From assembly GCA_031266495.1 (NCBI GenBank), contig JAISAX010000620.1, forward strand, positions 1 through 18,887: a stretch of DNA of 18,887 nucleotides, in the 5' to 3' direction. The translations under genes were made by a program, and so were the position numbers. Below, piece by piece: positions 1 through 8,083 of the stretch. Below the pieces are notes generated by a model. It was not told where the DNA came from. It saw only the letters and a program-made list of their open reading frames with translations, and did no database searches. The stretch comes from Opitutaceae bacterium (GTDB lineage: Bacteria; Verrucomicrobiota; Verrucomicrobiae; Opitutales; Opitutaceae). Every line of letters begins with the position of its first letter. Within the stretch, counting starts at the first letter, position 1.

Positions 1-3000
1 ACCGCCTCCACCGCTCCGCCCACCGCGATTGCCCCGACAACCAATCCCGTTGCCAACCCCGGTTTTGAATCCCCCGTCTTTTCTCCCTGGAGCTGGGCCA
101 CCAGCAAAAACGCGGAAGCCACCGGTGCATACGACTCCGGTGAAAAAGCCAGCGGACACCGCTCCTTCAAACTCACCAACGCCTCTTCCCCGCAACCCAA
201 CGTTTACGGCGTGCTCCGCCAGGCGGTGACCGGCCTGCGCGCCAACACCTCCTATGAAGTGACATTTCAAATACGCGGCAACGACGTCACCGGAGGCGTC
301 TTTGCTTGCGGACCCGGCTGGGGAAACCGCAAGGCCTTTCCCGTCGGCACCTACGACTGGCGCGAATTCCGCCACACTTTTACTACGGGCGACAAGGCCG
401 CCCCCTGGGAAATCCTCTTCATCACCAGCGCCCCCGCCGCCGCCATCTGGATCGACGACGTGACAATCACCCCGCTCGCCGCCTCCACCACCGCCCCTCC
501 CGCCATCTCGCAACCCGCCCTCTGGACGGAAGGCATCATTCCCGCCTCGGCCGCATTCTATCCCGTTTTTTTCGTCAACGATGCCGCCGCCGCCACGCTC
601 GACCACGACACCACGCTCCCCGTGCTCCGCTTGCGGATCGACCCCGACCCTGCCCCCGCCTCGCAACAACCCTTCGGCGCGGACATCCGCATCGCACGCG
701 ACGCCCGCCGCCTGCTCCTCCACATCACCCTGCTCGACCCCACCCCCGGCCCCTGGTCTCGCGGCGAAGGACTCTGGCGGATGGACAGCATCCAGCTCGC
801 CCTCGACACCGGCGCATCGGCGGCTGTCGGAGGCCGCGTCAACAACTACCACGAAATCGCCTTCGCCCCCGCTTCCGCCTCCGGCGGCACCGTCACCATG
901 CACGACCAGGAAAGCGCCACCGACCTCTCCCGTATCGAAACCTCAACGACAAAAAAACCGGACGGCTACACCCTTGCCCTTGCCATCCCCTGGGAAGCCA
1001 TCGCCCTCGACCCCGCGCGCCTCCCCGCCGGCATCGGCATCAACATCGTCGCCAACGACGGCGGTCCCAAAGGCCTCACCCGCCGATTTGTCGAATGGAC
1101 CCCCGGCACCGCCCGCGTGAAAGACCGCTCCGCCTTCGCCCGCGCCCTCTTCGTCCCCGCGGGTTCCACCTCCGTCCAACTCCTCAAAAATCCGAAAAAC
1201 AACTACGACATTTCCGACACACTCCGGCTCACCTACGCCGAATACGCCCGCGCCAGCCTCCCCGCCCAAACCCTCCGCCTCCGGATAAAAACCCCCGACA
1301 ACCGCGCCCTCCCCCCGATCTGGCCCGACACCCCGCTCGCCCCGCTTGCCCCGGGCACCACCCGCCTCCTCCGCCTCACCGCTCCCGCCGCCCTCCTTCC
1401 CGGCGAAGGCGCCCACATCATCACCGCCGCCACCCCGCAGGCCTCCACCGAAACCGTGGTCCGGCGCCACGACATCCACTCGCGCATCGCCACCGGCCTC
1501 GCCTCCGCGCAAAAAACACTCGCCGACATCCAGAAACAAACCTCCGCGACACCGGCGGCGACCGACGATCCCCTCATCCAGGCGGACCTTGCCATCGCGC
1601 GCACCTTTCTCGAACGCGTCGCCGACCCTGTAACAACCCGGAAACAAACCCCCGTCTGGTCGCTGCTCCAGCTCGACGAAGTCGCGCAAATCCTCGACGC
1701 CATCAAGACCCGCCTCTCCTCCCCATCCTCCCTCACTTCCCCCTCCCCCTCTCCGGCAGACGGTATCCGTAACAAAAATATGCCCGACTACCATTACGGA
1801 TACGGACACTTTGGCGACGTCGTGCGTGACCTGCCCCTCCTGAGCCGGACCGGCTCGACCCTCATCCAGCAAGAACGCGGCCCCCGCGACCTCCAGCCCG
1901 ACGGCACCCTCACGCCCGACATCCGCCGCGCTCGCGACATCCTCGACCGCGCCGCTCTGCACGGTGTAAAAGTCGATTTCCTGCTCTCCTCGCACTACTT
2001 CCCCAAGTGGGCCATGGACGCCGACCCGACCCTCGCCCAGATTGTCTCGTCAGGATTTGTCAAATACAACATCGACCACCCCACCGCCCGCCAGATTCAC
2101 AAAGACTGGCTCCAGCGCTTCCTCCCCACCATCAAAGACCACCCCGCCCTCCTCAGCCTCTGCATTTCCAACGAACCCGTTTACCTCAACAGCGGCCACG
2201 ACCCCTGGAGCCGCCCCGAATGGGAAACCTTCCTGAAGAACAAACACGGCACCCTCGCCGCCATCAACGCCCTCTACACCACCACCAGCACCACGTTTGC
2301 GGAAATCCCCATCCCCTCCCCCGCGCTTACCAGCGAAAACATCGGCCAGCGACGCCTCCTCTACGACTGGATACGATTCAACCACCGGCACTTCGCCGAC
2401 TGGCACCGCTGGGTCAACGACATCGTCAAAAAAACCGCCCCCGGCCTCCCCACGCACTCGAAAATCATGATGGATATTTTCGAGCGGACGCTTTTGCCGC
2501 GCATTGCCGAACCGGAACTCATGTGCGAGATCACCGACCTCGCCGGCAACGACGCCTCCGCATGGCCCGCCCCCTGGAGCGAATACAGCTACAACTGGCT
2601 CCACTCCACTCTCTGGTACGACCTGCTCCACTCCTTCCGCGGCCAGCCCGTTTTCAATTCCGAAAACCACCTCATCCGCGACGGCACCCCGCCCGAACAC
2701 ATCCCGCCCGCGCACACCCGCACCGTCCTCTGGCAAGGAGCGCTCCACCACATGCCCCTCACGACCATCTGGGTCTGGAACGAAGGCGGCACCCCCGCCC
2801 TCGAAGGCAGCATCTATTTCCGCCCCGCCAATATCTCCGCCGCCTCCCGCACCATGTTTGACCTGCGCCGCCTCGCCGCGCCCGTCTCCGCCATCTCCGC
2901 CGCCCCGGCCAAAGTCGCCCTGCTCTATTCCATCACCTCCCTGTATTGGAATGATGACTACGCACGCGCTCTCTGCTCCGCCTACGCCGCGCTCAACTTC

Positions 3001-3612
3001 CTCGGACAACCGGTGACGTTCATCAGTGAGAAACAACTCGCCGAAAACCGCCGCACACCCGCCACGCACGACGTTCGCATCCTCCTGCTCCCCGGCGCCA
3101 CCCATCTGCCCGACGCCACGGTGTCCGGCCTCGCCGGGTTTGTGAAAAACGGCGGTATTCTTGTTCCCCTCGGCGAGGGCAACCTGGCGCTGGATGAATA
3201 CAACCGCCCACGCGCCCTCCCGCCGGCGCTGCGCTCCGCTCTCGCCGTCCCCCCGATCTCGTGGAAAACCGGAAAAGAAAAAACGCTCTCCGCCGCGCTC
3301 GCTCCGATTCTGGAAAAACACAACCTCGCCCGTCCGCGCCTGCTCGACGCCTCCAGCCGCGAACCCGCCTGGGGAGTCGAATACCGCATTGTCCACACCG
3401 ACGGCGACCGTATCCTCGTTTCGATGACAAACTTTCTCCCCGCAAGCCAGACCGTCGCCCTCCCCGGCATCCTGTCCCTGTCCCCGTCCCCGGCCCCCGC
3501 CACAAGCCGCGATTTGCTGAATGGCGGTTCCATCAACCTGGATGCCATCGAACTCCCTCCGTTGCATCCGCGCCTGATCGAAATCATTCCCGCCACCGCC
3601 AGCGTCCGATAA
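1..3612 (+). CDS. GH42-like multi-domain glycoside hydrolase (5' end outside window)
   Basis: The frame is open from the first base of the window, so at least 1203 residues are present and the true start lies upstream. Numbering here is from the window edge. Residues ~18-155 look like a carbohydrate-binding beta-sandwich (NPGFE opening, IDDVTI end). Residues ~165-385 resemble a family-9-type sugar-binding/DOMON domain. A catalytic TIM-barrel of the GH42/clan A type begins near residue 595; SNEPVY at ~723-728 offers E725 as acid/base and NSENH at ~886-890 offers E888 as nucleophile. A Rossmann-like trimerisation-type domain starts near 971 (KVALLYS) and a small beta domain ends the protein. 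Known GH42 enzymes are mostly beta-galactosidases. The downstream pectin-type lyase suggests galactan side chains as substrate, which is inference. Any signal peptide would be outside the window. The exact GH family is less sure than the clan. Confidence 0.85.
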   Translation, partial: TASTAPPTAIAPTTNPVANPGFESPVFSPWSWATSKNAEATGAYDSGEKASGHRSFKLTNASSPQPNVYGVLRQAVTGLRANTSYEVTFQIRGNDVTGGVFACGPGWGNRKAFPVGTYDWREFRHTFTTGDKAAPWEILFITSAPAAAIWIDDVTITPLAASTTAPPAISQPALWTEGIIPASAAFYPVFFVNDAAAATLDHDTTLPVLRLRIDPDPAPASQQPFGADIRIARDARRLLLHITLLDPTPGPWSRGEGLWRMDSIQLALDTGASAAVGGRVNNYHEIAFAPASASGGTVTMHDQESATDLSRIETSTTKKPDGYTLALAIPWEAIALDPARLPAGIGINIVANDGGPKGLTRRFVEWTPGTARVKDRSAFARALFVPAGSTSVQLLKNPKNNYDISDTLRLTYAEYARASLPAQTLRLRIKTPDNRALPPIWPDTPLAPLAPGTTRLLRLTAPAALLPGEGAHIITAATPQASTETVVRRHDIHSRIATGLASAQKTLADIQKQTSATPAATDDPLIQADLAIARTFLERVADPVTTRKQTPVWSLLQLDEVAQILDAIKTRLSSPSSLTSPSPSPADGIRNKNMPDYHYGYGHFGDVVRDLPLLSRTGSTLIQQERGPRDLQPDGTLTPDIRRARDILDRAALHGVKVDFLLSSHYFPKWAMDADPTLAQIVSSGFVKYNIDHPTARQIHKDWLQRFLPTIKDHPALLSLCISNEPVYLNSGHDPWSRPEWETFLKNKHGTLAAINALYTTTSTTFAEIPIPSPALTSENIGQRRLLYDWIRFNHRHFADWHRWVNDIVKKTAPGLPTHSKIMMDIFERTLLPRIAEPELMCEITDLAGNDASAWPAPWSEYSYNWLHSTLWYDLLHSFRGQPVFNSENHLIRDGTPPEHIPPAHTRTVLWQGALHHMPLTTIWVWNEGGTPALEGSIYFRPANISAASRTMFDLRRLAAPVSAISAAPAKVALLYSITSLYWNDDYARALCSAYAALNFLGQPVTFISEKQLAENRRTPATHDVRILLLPGATHLPDATVSGLAGFVKNGGILVPLGEGNLALDEYNRPRALPPALRSALAVPPISWKTGKEKTLSAALAPILEKHNLARPRLLDASSREPAWGVEYRIVHTDGDRILVSMTNFLPASQTVALPGILSLSPSPAPATSRDLLNGGSINLDAIELPPLHPRLIEIIPATASVR

Positions 3613-3634
3613 TTCTTCCCCTCCCTTCCTCCCT

Positions 3635-3647
3635 CCCCCCCCCCCCC
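3635..3647. repeat. C13 homopolymer between GH42-like and PL22 genes
   Basis: Thirteen consecutive C lie inside a C/T-rich 52-bp gap, ending 17 bp before the ATG of the lyase gene. Such tracts are prone to slippage and also to sequencing error. Length change here would alter the leader of the downstream gene, not a reading frame. Confidence 0.9.
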
Positions 3648-3664
3648 GGCCCGACGTATCCGCC

Positions 3665-4789
3665 ATGCAATCACATTCGATCCAGGAACTCACGGATTTC
3701 TCCGGAAACTTCCACCTGCTGTATCCGCACAGTAACGGTTTCACCCAAGGCGGCGACAGCGTGATTCTCACGCGCGTCGAAAGCGAACGCGTCAGCCTCT
3801 GGCGATACGACCTTGAAACCGGCGCGCCCCGGAAACTCTGTGAATTCCCGCGCGACTCACAACCCGAACGGACGCTGTGGGCGGATGTGGCACCGGATAA
3901 AAACCTGCTCGTTACCATTGCCGACAACGCGATCTGGCTGATCGACCTCAACAGCGAGCACCCCGCGCCTCGCCACGTTTACCAACCCGAAACCGGAATC
4001 CTGCACATCCTTCCATCAATCAATCGTTCCGGAACGGCAATCGCGTTCGGGCTTTTCCCCACGCTCGATTCGCTGCGCTGGAACAAAACCCCGCCCGGAA
4101 CCCTCGCGCATCCCGGAAACATCTTTCGCGGCATGACGCTGGATATCGCCACCGGCACCGCGAAAAAACTTTTCGAAAAAACATGGATGACGAACCACTT
4201 TCATTTTTGTCCGCACGACGAATCATGGCTCGGTTTTTCACACGAAGGGCAACCGCACGACGTAAAGGACCGCGTCTGGTGCTGGCACGAAAAACAGGCG
4301 CCCGTCGGACGTTGCGTTTTTGACCAGAAAACCGGTTCGCCGGACACCACGCTTTACGCCGGACACGAACGATGGAGCCACCACGACACCTCTGTATTTG
4401 TTGTGGCTTACGGAGTCAGTCCCGGCGAACCCTGCGGCGTTTACGAATCATTTCCCGATGGTCGTCCCACGCGCCTCGTCAGCCCTGCCGGACGCGACTG
4501 GCATGTGGATGTCAGTCGATGCGGACGCTGGGCGGTGGTTGACACCAGTGGCCCGCACGATTTGCCCGGGAAAGGGTGGGAAGGCAGTAATCACGAGAGC
4601 GACATTATCCTGATCGAGACAACAAGCGGACGGCGGCATTTTTTGGCGCACAGCCGGATCGGGCATTCGCATCCCTCGCATCCGCATCCTGTTTTTTCGC
4701 CTGACGCCCGTTTTATCTATTTCAACAAGGCGGACGATTCCCGCACGTACAATCAGGTACTTCGCGTCGCCAATCCGCTTCAGGCATGA
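3665..4789 (+). CDS. Oligogalacturonate lyase-like protein (PL22 family)
   Basis: A 374-residue protein without signal peptide, so probably cytoplasmic, built of WD40/TolB-like beta-propeller blades (LWRYDLETG near the start, VFSPDARFIYF near the end). The NHFHFCPHDESWLGFSHEG stretch near residue 180 and the HPSHPHP motif at ~336-342 match the layout of PL22 oligogalacturonate lyases. These cleave unsaturated digalacturonate to 5-keto-4-deoxyuronate late in pectin catabolism. The metal site in this family is, from memory, a Gln-x-x-His-x-His cluster; here it reads H336-x-x-H339-x-H341, so the Gln appears replaced by His. The gene follows the GH42-like gene by 52 bp on the same strand and may share its transcript. 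No strong Shine-Dalgarno is seen. The start is the first ATG and gives the family's usual length (about 380-390). Confidence 0.82.
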   Translation: MQSHSIQELTDFSGNFHLLYPHSNGFTQGGDSVILTRVESERVSLWRYDLETGAPRKLCEFPRDSQPERTLWADVAPDKNLLVTIADNAIWLIDLNSEHPAPRHVYQPETGILHILPSINRSGTAIAFGLFPTLDSLRWNKTPPGTLAHPGNIFRGMTLDIATGTAKKLFEKTWMTNHFHFCPHDESWLGFSHEGQPHDVKDRVWCWHEKQAPVGRCVFDQKTGSPDTTLYAGHERWSHHDTSVFVVAYGVSPGEPCGVYESFPDGRPTRLVSPAGRDWHVDVSRCGRWAVVDTSGPHDLPGKGWEGSNHESDIILIETTSGRRHFLAHSRIGHSHPSHPHPVFSPDARFIYFNKADDSRTYNQVLRVANPLQA

Positions 4790-5006
4790 CGCCGCCGGAT
4801 CCCCATCATGGGCCCGACGCCATTTTTTATCAGACAGGAGAATGTCACTTGTTCGGTCAATACAAGAGACATCCGCATCACGCTTCATCACGATCACGAT
4901 GCGCAAGGCCATTCGCCGTGCTCTTGCCTCCGCCACGCATCCCATGCCCGTGGCGAACGACAAGATTTCCGGCATCGACGAGCAGCGTGTGGATGTGGGA
5001 GCCGCC
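4790..5006. other. Intergenic region with no recognised gene
   Basis: A short plus-strand frame and a longer minus-strand frame cross this stretch, but neither gives a recognisable protein and the minus one runs through the PL22 gene. It may contain debris of a gene disrupted by the adjacent repeat element. Confidence 0.5.
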
Positions 5007-5217
5007 GGACAGGCGTACGGGGTCAGGTCGGACGTTGTGACATCCTGAAATCGAACGAGAAGCATAACTTATTTAAAAATCAGGATGATGGATGGATTTC
5101 ATTTCAGTGTTTTGTCACATCGTTCGGCCTGACCCCGTACGGCTGTCCTGACCCCGTACGGCTGTCCCCGTACGGCTGTCCCTCACATCGTTCGGCCTGA
5201 CCCCGTTCGGCCTGACC
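5007..5217. repeat. MITE/REP-like inverted-repeat element with degenerate direct-repeat tail
   Basis: Two 35-nt arms, 5007-5041 and 5114-5148, are reverse complements with 4 mismatches, spaced by 72 bp. Inside, CATCCTGA (5041-5048) and TCAGGATG (5082-5089) form a second perfect inverted repeat. After the right arm come partial direct copies of it: the CGTACGGCTGTCC part recurs ending near 5148, 5167 and 5181, and CGTTCGGCCTGACC occurs at 5121, 5189 and 5204. No transposase lies in the window, so it would be non-autonomous. The GGGGTCAGG-type end recalls sequences flanking RAYT/IS200-like transposases, from memory and unverified. Confidence 0.75.
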
Positions 5218-5989
5218 GTCCGGCTTGTCGATGGCGGAGGCGGCGGCGCTTCCCGAAGCGTTTGCCACGTCCTGGCTCAACCTTTGTATCGAAGATGGCA
5301 TGACGGCGGGCGACACGATCTTGATCCAGGCGGGCGCCAGCGGACTCGGCATCGCCGCCATCCAGTTGACCAAGGAACTCGGAGCGACAGTCATGACCAC
5401 CGTCGGTTCGGGAAAAAAAGCGCGTTTCGTGCGAACCATCGGCGCGGACATCGTTGTCAACCGCCGGACGGACGACCTGGCGGCGGTCATGGAGCGACAC
5501 CCGGTCAACCTCGCGATGGATTGCGTGGCCGGGCCCGGGCTTGGTGCGAACGTCATCAAGATGGCGCCGGGCGGACGCTGGATCGTGATTGCCACGCTGG
5601 GCGGGGCGAAGACGGAGATCGACATGAACGTGTTTTTCCGGCGCGGCCTCAAGCTGATCGGCAGCACGCTGCGCAGTCGCACGTCGGAGGAGAAGGCACA
5701 AATCCTGTCCGGGCTCGAATCGCTGTTCTGGGGGAAATTTGCCTCGGGCAAAATCAGGCCGGTCATTTACAAGACGCTGCCGATGGCAACGGGAGCGGAG
5801 GAGGCGCACGCGATTCTCGGTAATCAGGAAAACATCGGAAAGGTTGTCCTTGTGCTGAGAGATCAACCGTTCCGGGGGAGTCACTCCCACCGGCAGGGGC
5901 GCACGGGGCGCCTCTCAAAAACCGGACATGCAGTAAGCAAAGCTGTGGCGCGGACGTCTGCTCTACAGAAATTACACAGAGGACTGTAG
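5216..5989 (+). pseudogene. N-terminally truncated NAD(P)H:quinone oxidoreductase (MDR family)
   Basis: The frame matches the C-terminal two thirds of a zinc-independent medium-chain quinone oxidoreductase (PIG3-like). It begins mid-protein at GLSMAEAAALPEAFATSW and has the nucleotide-binding loop IQAGASGLGIAAIQL followed by typical VDLAMD-like, APGGRWIVIATLGG and KLIGSTLR segments. About 115 N-terminal residues (the GroES-like catalytic domain) are missing. An in-frame TGA at 5213-5215 and the direct repeats directly abut the first family-like residue. The only starts are a TTG at 5225 or an ATG at 5231. The family-like sequence ends near KVVLVL (~5860), after which about 45 unrelated residues run into the next inverted repeat, so the 3' end also looks altered. 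A functional product is unlikely; decay after repeat-mediated deletion is my inference. Confidence 0.8.
5906..5928 (+). repeat. 23-nt dispersed motif, copy 1
   Basis: This 23-nt stretch, containing CTCAAAAACCGGACA, matches 17348-17370 at 21 of 23 positions in the same orientation. On the other strand it begins TGTCC, which would fit a remnant of an insertion-sequence end. That identity is speculative. Confidence 0.5.
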
Positions 5990-6102
5990 AGGCACAGGGT
6001 TTCGGGAGGCCGTCAATGCTCCGGGACGCCCTTTCCTGATTTCTGATTTCAACCGGACGGGCCTCCGCGAACTCTGTGCCTTCTCTGTGTCCTCTGCGTA
6101 AC
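5971..6102. repeat. Large imperfect inverted repeat
   Basis: The segment at 5971-6013 (ACACAGAGGACTGTAGAGG, then GGCACAGGG) is the imperfect reverse complement of 6055-6102 (CTCTGTGCC, then TCTCTGTGTCCTCTGCG). The arms are ~45 nt and the loop is ~41 nt. The stop of the truncated oxidoreductase frame lies in the left arm. CGCAGAGGACACAGAG-type phrases are, in my experience, dispersed repeats in several phyla. Between 6127 and 6350 I see no gene. Confidence 0.7.
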
Positions 6103-6126
6103 GTCAGTTTTATAACTGATGTTACG
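6097..6126. repeat. Strong 13-bp hairpin (CGTAAC...GTTACG)
   Basis: CGTAACGTCAGTT (6097-6109) pairs with AACTGATGTTACG (6114-6126) through 13 pairs, one being G-T, around a 4-nt TTAT loop. There is no T-run on either side, so it is not a classical intrinsic terminator. It overlaps the right end of the larger inverted repeat. Confidence 0.75.
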
Positions 6127-6350
6127 CGGAACGATGCAGATGCGACGAGCGCCTCTTGTGCTGCCTGCCGGATGAGGTTATCATATACTTCACTCCCATC
6201 ACGTGCTTCCATCGAAAACGCAAAACCTTCCTTTTTCTCCAAGCTCCCGAGTTACCAGCATTTTATCGTTTGTACAGGAATACCGTCAAACAGCAGTCAA
6301 ACCGGATGGCAAATAAGTGAGGTCACGAGGAAGGCGGCGTTGTTGGGGCA

Positions 6351-7844
6351 TTATTGCGAAGTAAATCCGCCCATCGAAATATCACCGGCGGGTTGGACAT
6401 AGAGAGTGCCACGCACCCGGGCCAAGCCCTGGACGTCGAGTTCACCACGCACTCGTGCCGAACCCTGGACATCGAGTGCTTCGGGCTGGCTGGGAGTTGG
6501 GTTTTGATCTGTAGGATTGGTGTAGCCTGTGTGATAGAGGGTCATTTTTCCCTCGCGGGTGACCGTGAGGGCATTGGAGCGATCCGTTGAGCTGGTCCCA
6601 TTACCCAACATGAAGAGCGTCGTGAATGGTTCTACTTTATTATAAGCACCCAGAGCGATTTGCCGAAAATGGGCGGCCTCTGCGTACAGGCCGATGGCAA
6701 TGGCATTGGCGTATGCAGCCGAAGCTCTCGTGCCGATCGCAATGGAGTTTTCATCTGCAATATTGGCATAAGTACCGATCGCAATGGATTGGTTTTTCTC
6801 AGCATTGGCTTGGTTCCCAATCGCCACGGAAGAAACTCCTAGCGCTTTCGCTTTGTTTCCAAAGGCACTGGCCCAGTGTCCTGGCACCTGTGTATTCACG
6901 CCATAGGCGCTTGAGGCTTCTCCCGTCGCTTGCGCCCATGCGCCGACTGCTGTCGAATAACTCAGTGAAGCATTGGCTTGGTTGCCGATGGCAATGGCAT
7001 TGGCGTATGCTGCCGAAGCTCTTGTCCCGATTACCACGGAATTCTCTTCTGTAGCATTTGCGAAAAAACCAACTGCAATGGATTGATCTTTCCCGACATA
7101 GGCATGATTGCCAAGCGCCATTGAATTGTTGCCAACGCCTTGTGACCAAGGCCCTACTGCAACGCTTGCAAAAAGTGTTGCCTGGGCACCATCACCGATA
7201 GCAATCGCCGACCTTCCCGGCGTGCGTGACCAAGGACCTATTGCAAGTGAATAATCGCCTGTCGCCCGAGCATCATTACCAAAGGCTGCGGTTGAGATTC
7301 CCGTGGCACGAGACCAAGGACCTACCGTGACAGAATTATCGGTTGTTGCTTGAGCACTGTATCCAATTGCGATGGAATTAACGCCAGTTGCCGCCCCTCC
7401 GCCTGCTTCGAATGCACCGCTTGCTGCGGCAGTAGCAAGCATTGGTTGCGTTTGTAATGTCAACGAATGGCCGGAATTGGCGACATGATCCAAAACCACC
7501 TGTTGCTCGCCGACCCAAATGGCCGGAGTTGCTCCGTTCGGGTCGATCAGAATTGCCGGAGTGTCGGGATCGCCGAAACGGAAGAAGGCAAGCCGGCCTG
7601 CGTCATCCAACGACATCAGCGGCTGGATGCTGCCGTCGGCAGTCGTTACATTCCAGTACCGGGTCGTGTCGGGCGCGACAGCGGTCTGGTCTATATAAGC
7701 GGCATGGCCTTCTTGCGAAGTCTCCACCGTGTAGGTGGTGACAACCGAAGCGGGTTCCGATAGGGAAGCCTTCTCCTCGGTGGCGTAAGCCAAAACCGGG
7801 GCGAGCAAGGCTACGACAAATGGCAGGAGCTGGAATAGTTTCAT
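6351..7844 (-). CDS. Secreted YadA-head-like repeat protein, paralog 1
   Basis: A 497-residue protein. A signal peptide (MKLFQLLPFVVALLAPVLAYA) supports the start at 7844; a longer frame upstream would hide it. Residues ~36-118 are a conserved domain nearly identical to paralog 2 (IQPLMSLDDAGRLAFFRF, then AILIDPNG and QQVVL). Residues ~154-395 are ~14-residue left-handed-helix head repeats of the YadA/trimeric autotransporter type (NSIAIG, SAIAIG, ASAFGN). Then come a GAYN..LFMLGNG..SNAL neck-like segment and three copies of a VQGxARVRGxL-like motif, ending PAGDISMGGFTSQ. There is no YadA beta-barrel anchor, so it is probably secreted or bound to another partner. Its ATG overlaps the stop of the 72-aa ORF by 4 nt (ATGA). 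The leader just upstream (CCACGCTTATG) is also found before paralog 2. No intrinsic terminator is obvious downstream. Confidence 0.9.
   Translation of the reverse strand: MKLFQLLPFVVALLAPVLAYATEEKASLSEPASVVTTYTVETSQEGHAAYIDQTAVAPDTTRYWNVTTADGSIQPLMSLDDAGRLAFFRFGDPDTPAILIDPNGATPAIWVGEQQVVLDHVANSGHSLTLQTQPMLATAAASGAFEAGGGAATGVNSIAIGYSAQATTDNSVTVGPWSRATGISTAAFGNDARATGDYSLAIGPWSRTPGRSAIAIGDGAQATLFASVAVGPWSQGVGNNSMALGNHAYVGKDQSIAVGFFANATEENSVVIGTRASAAYANAIAIGNQANASLSYSTAVGAWAQATGEASSAYGVNTQVPGHWASAFGNKAKALGVSSVAIGNQANAEKNQSIAIGTYANIADENSIAIGTRASAAYANAIAIGLYAEAAHFRQIALGAYNKVEPFTTLFMLGNGTSSTDRSNALTVTREGKMTLYHTGYTNPTDQNPTPSQPEALDVQGSARVRGELDVQGLARVRGTLYVQPAGDISMGGFTSQ
7490..7740 (-). repeat. Long direct repeat, copy A (within YadA-head-like paralog 1)
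   Basis: About 250 bp, encoding the conserved N-terminal domain, aligns without gaps at an offset of 9385 bp to 16875-17125 and most positions are identical (for example CCAAAACCACCTGTTG and CCGTTCGGGTCGATCAG in both). Both copies have the same orientation and bracket the RHS gene. Confidence 0.8.
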
Positions 7845-8059
7845 AAGCGTGGATTTAGGTTGATCTTGGTAAAACAAAAATAATTTACTGCGCTCTTTCG
7901 ATCTTGATGAAAATTTACCCACAATGGTGAACCACAGAATGGACAACTTAGTTGTAGAAGCTCATCAGCCTGCCCACCTAAACCGATTTTGATTAAAGTA
8001 TCACACATTGAGATTTCTTGTTTGTTTTTCATATATTGTTCTATCACCCGCAAGAACAT
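7841..8059 (-). CDS. Small CPFC-motif protein, probably 3'-truncated
   Basis: A 72-residue frame (MFLRVIEQYMKNKQEISM start) has a good ribosome binding site and a CPFCGSPL motif that could be half of a zinc ribbon; a further C follows near residue 61. It lies 24 nt after the 99-aa gene and its TGA overlaps the ATG of the YadA-head gene. Its last residues (INLNPRL) are encoded by the leader that also precedes the other YadA-head paralog, so the original C-terminus was probably lost when that leader was joined on. It is low in GC, like the RHS tip. It could be a second immunity-type gene or the remnant of one. I do not recognise the family. Confidence 0.6.
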   Translation of the reverse strand: MFLRVIEQYMKNKQEISMCDTLIKIGLGGQADELLQLSCPFCGSPLWVNFHQDRKSAVNYFCFTKINLNPRL

Positions 8060-8064
8060 ATTCT

Positions 8065-8070
8065 TCCTCT
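8065..8070 (-). promoter_or_regulatory. Ribosome binding site of the 72-aa ORF
   Basis: AGAGGA on the minus strand ends 5 nt before the ATG at 8059. It is stronger than the sites before most genes here and is the main reason to accept this small ORF and its first ATG. Confidence 0.6.
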
Positions 8071-8083
8071 TGGCATGTTCCCT

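Noticed and set aside
2050..3951. Long minus-strand open frame across the GH42-like and PL22 genes
   Set aside because: It overlaps two genes with clear family motifs on the other strand and has a composition typical of shadow frames.
5763..6242. Minus-strand 159-aa ORF across the inverted repeat
   Set aside because: It is a translation of repeat arms and part of the truncated oxidoreductase antisense, with no family resemblance.
6750..7400. Regularly spaced repeats resembling a CRISPR array
   Set aside because: They are the ~42-bp coding periodicity of 14-residue YadA head repeats, are degenerate and translate into one continuous protein.
7845..7946. Upstream start adding 34 residues to YadA-head-like paralog 1
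   Set aside because: It would bury the signal peptide, and paralog 2 starts at the equivalent of the ATG at 7844.
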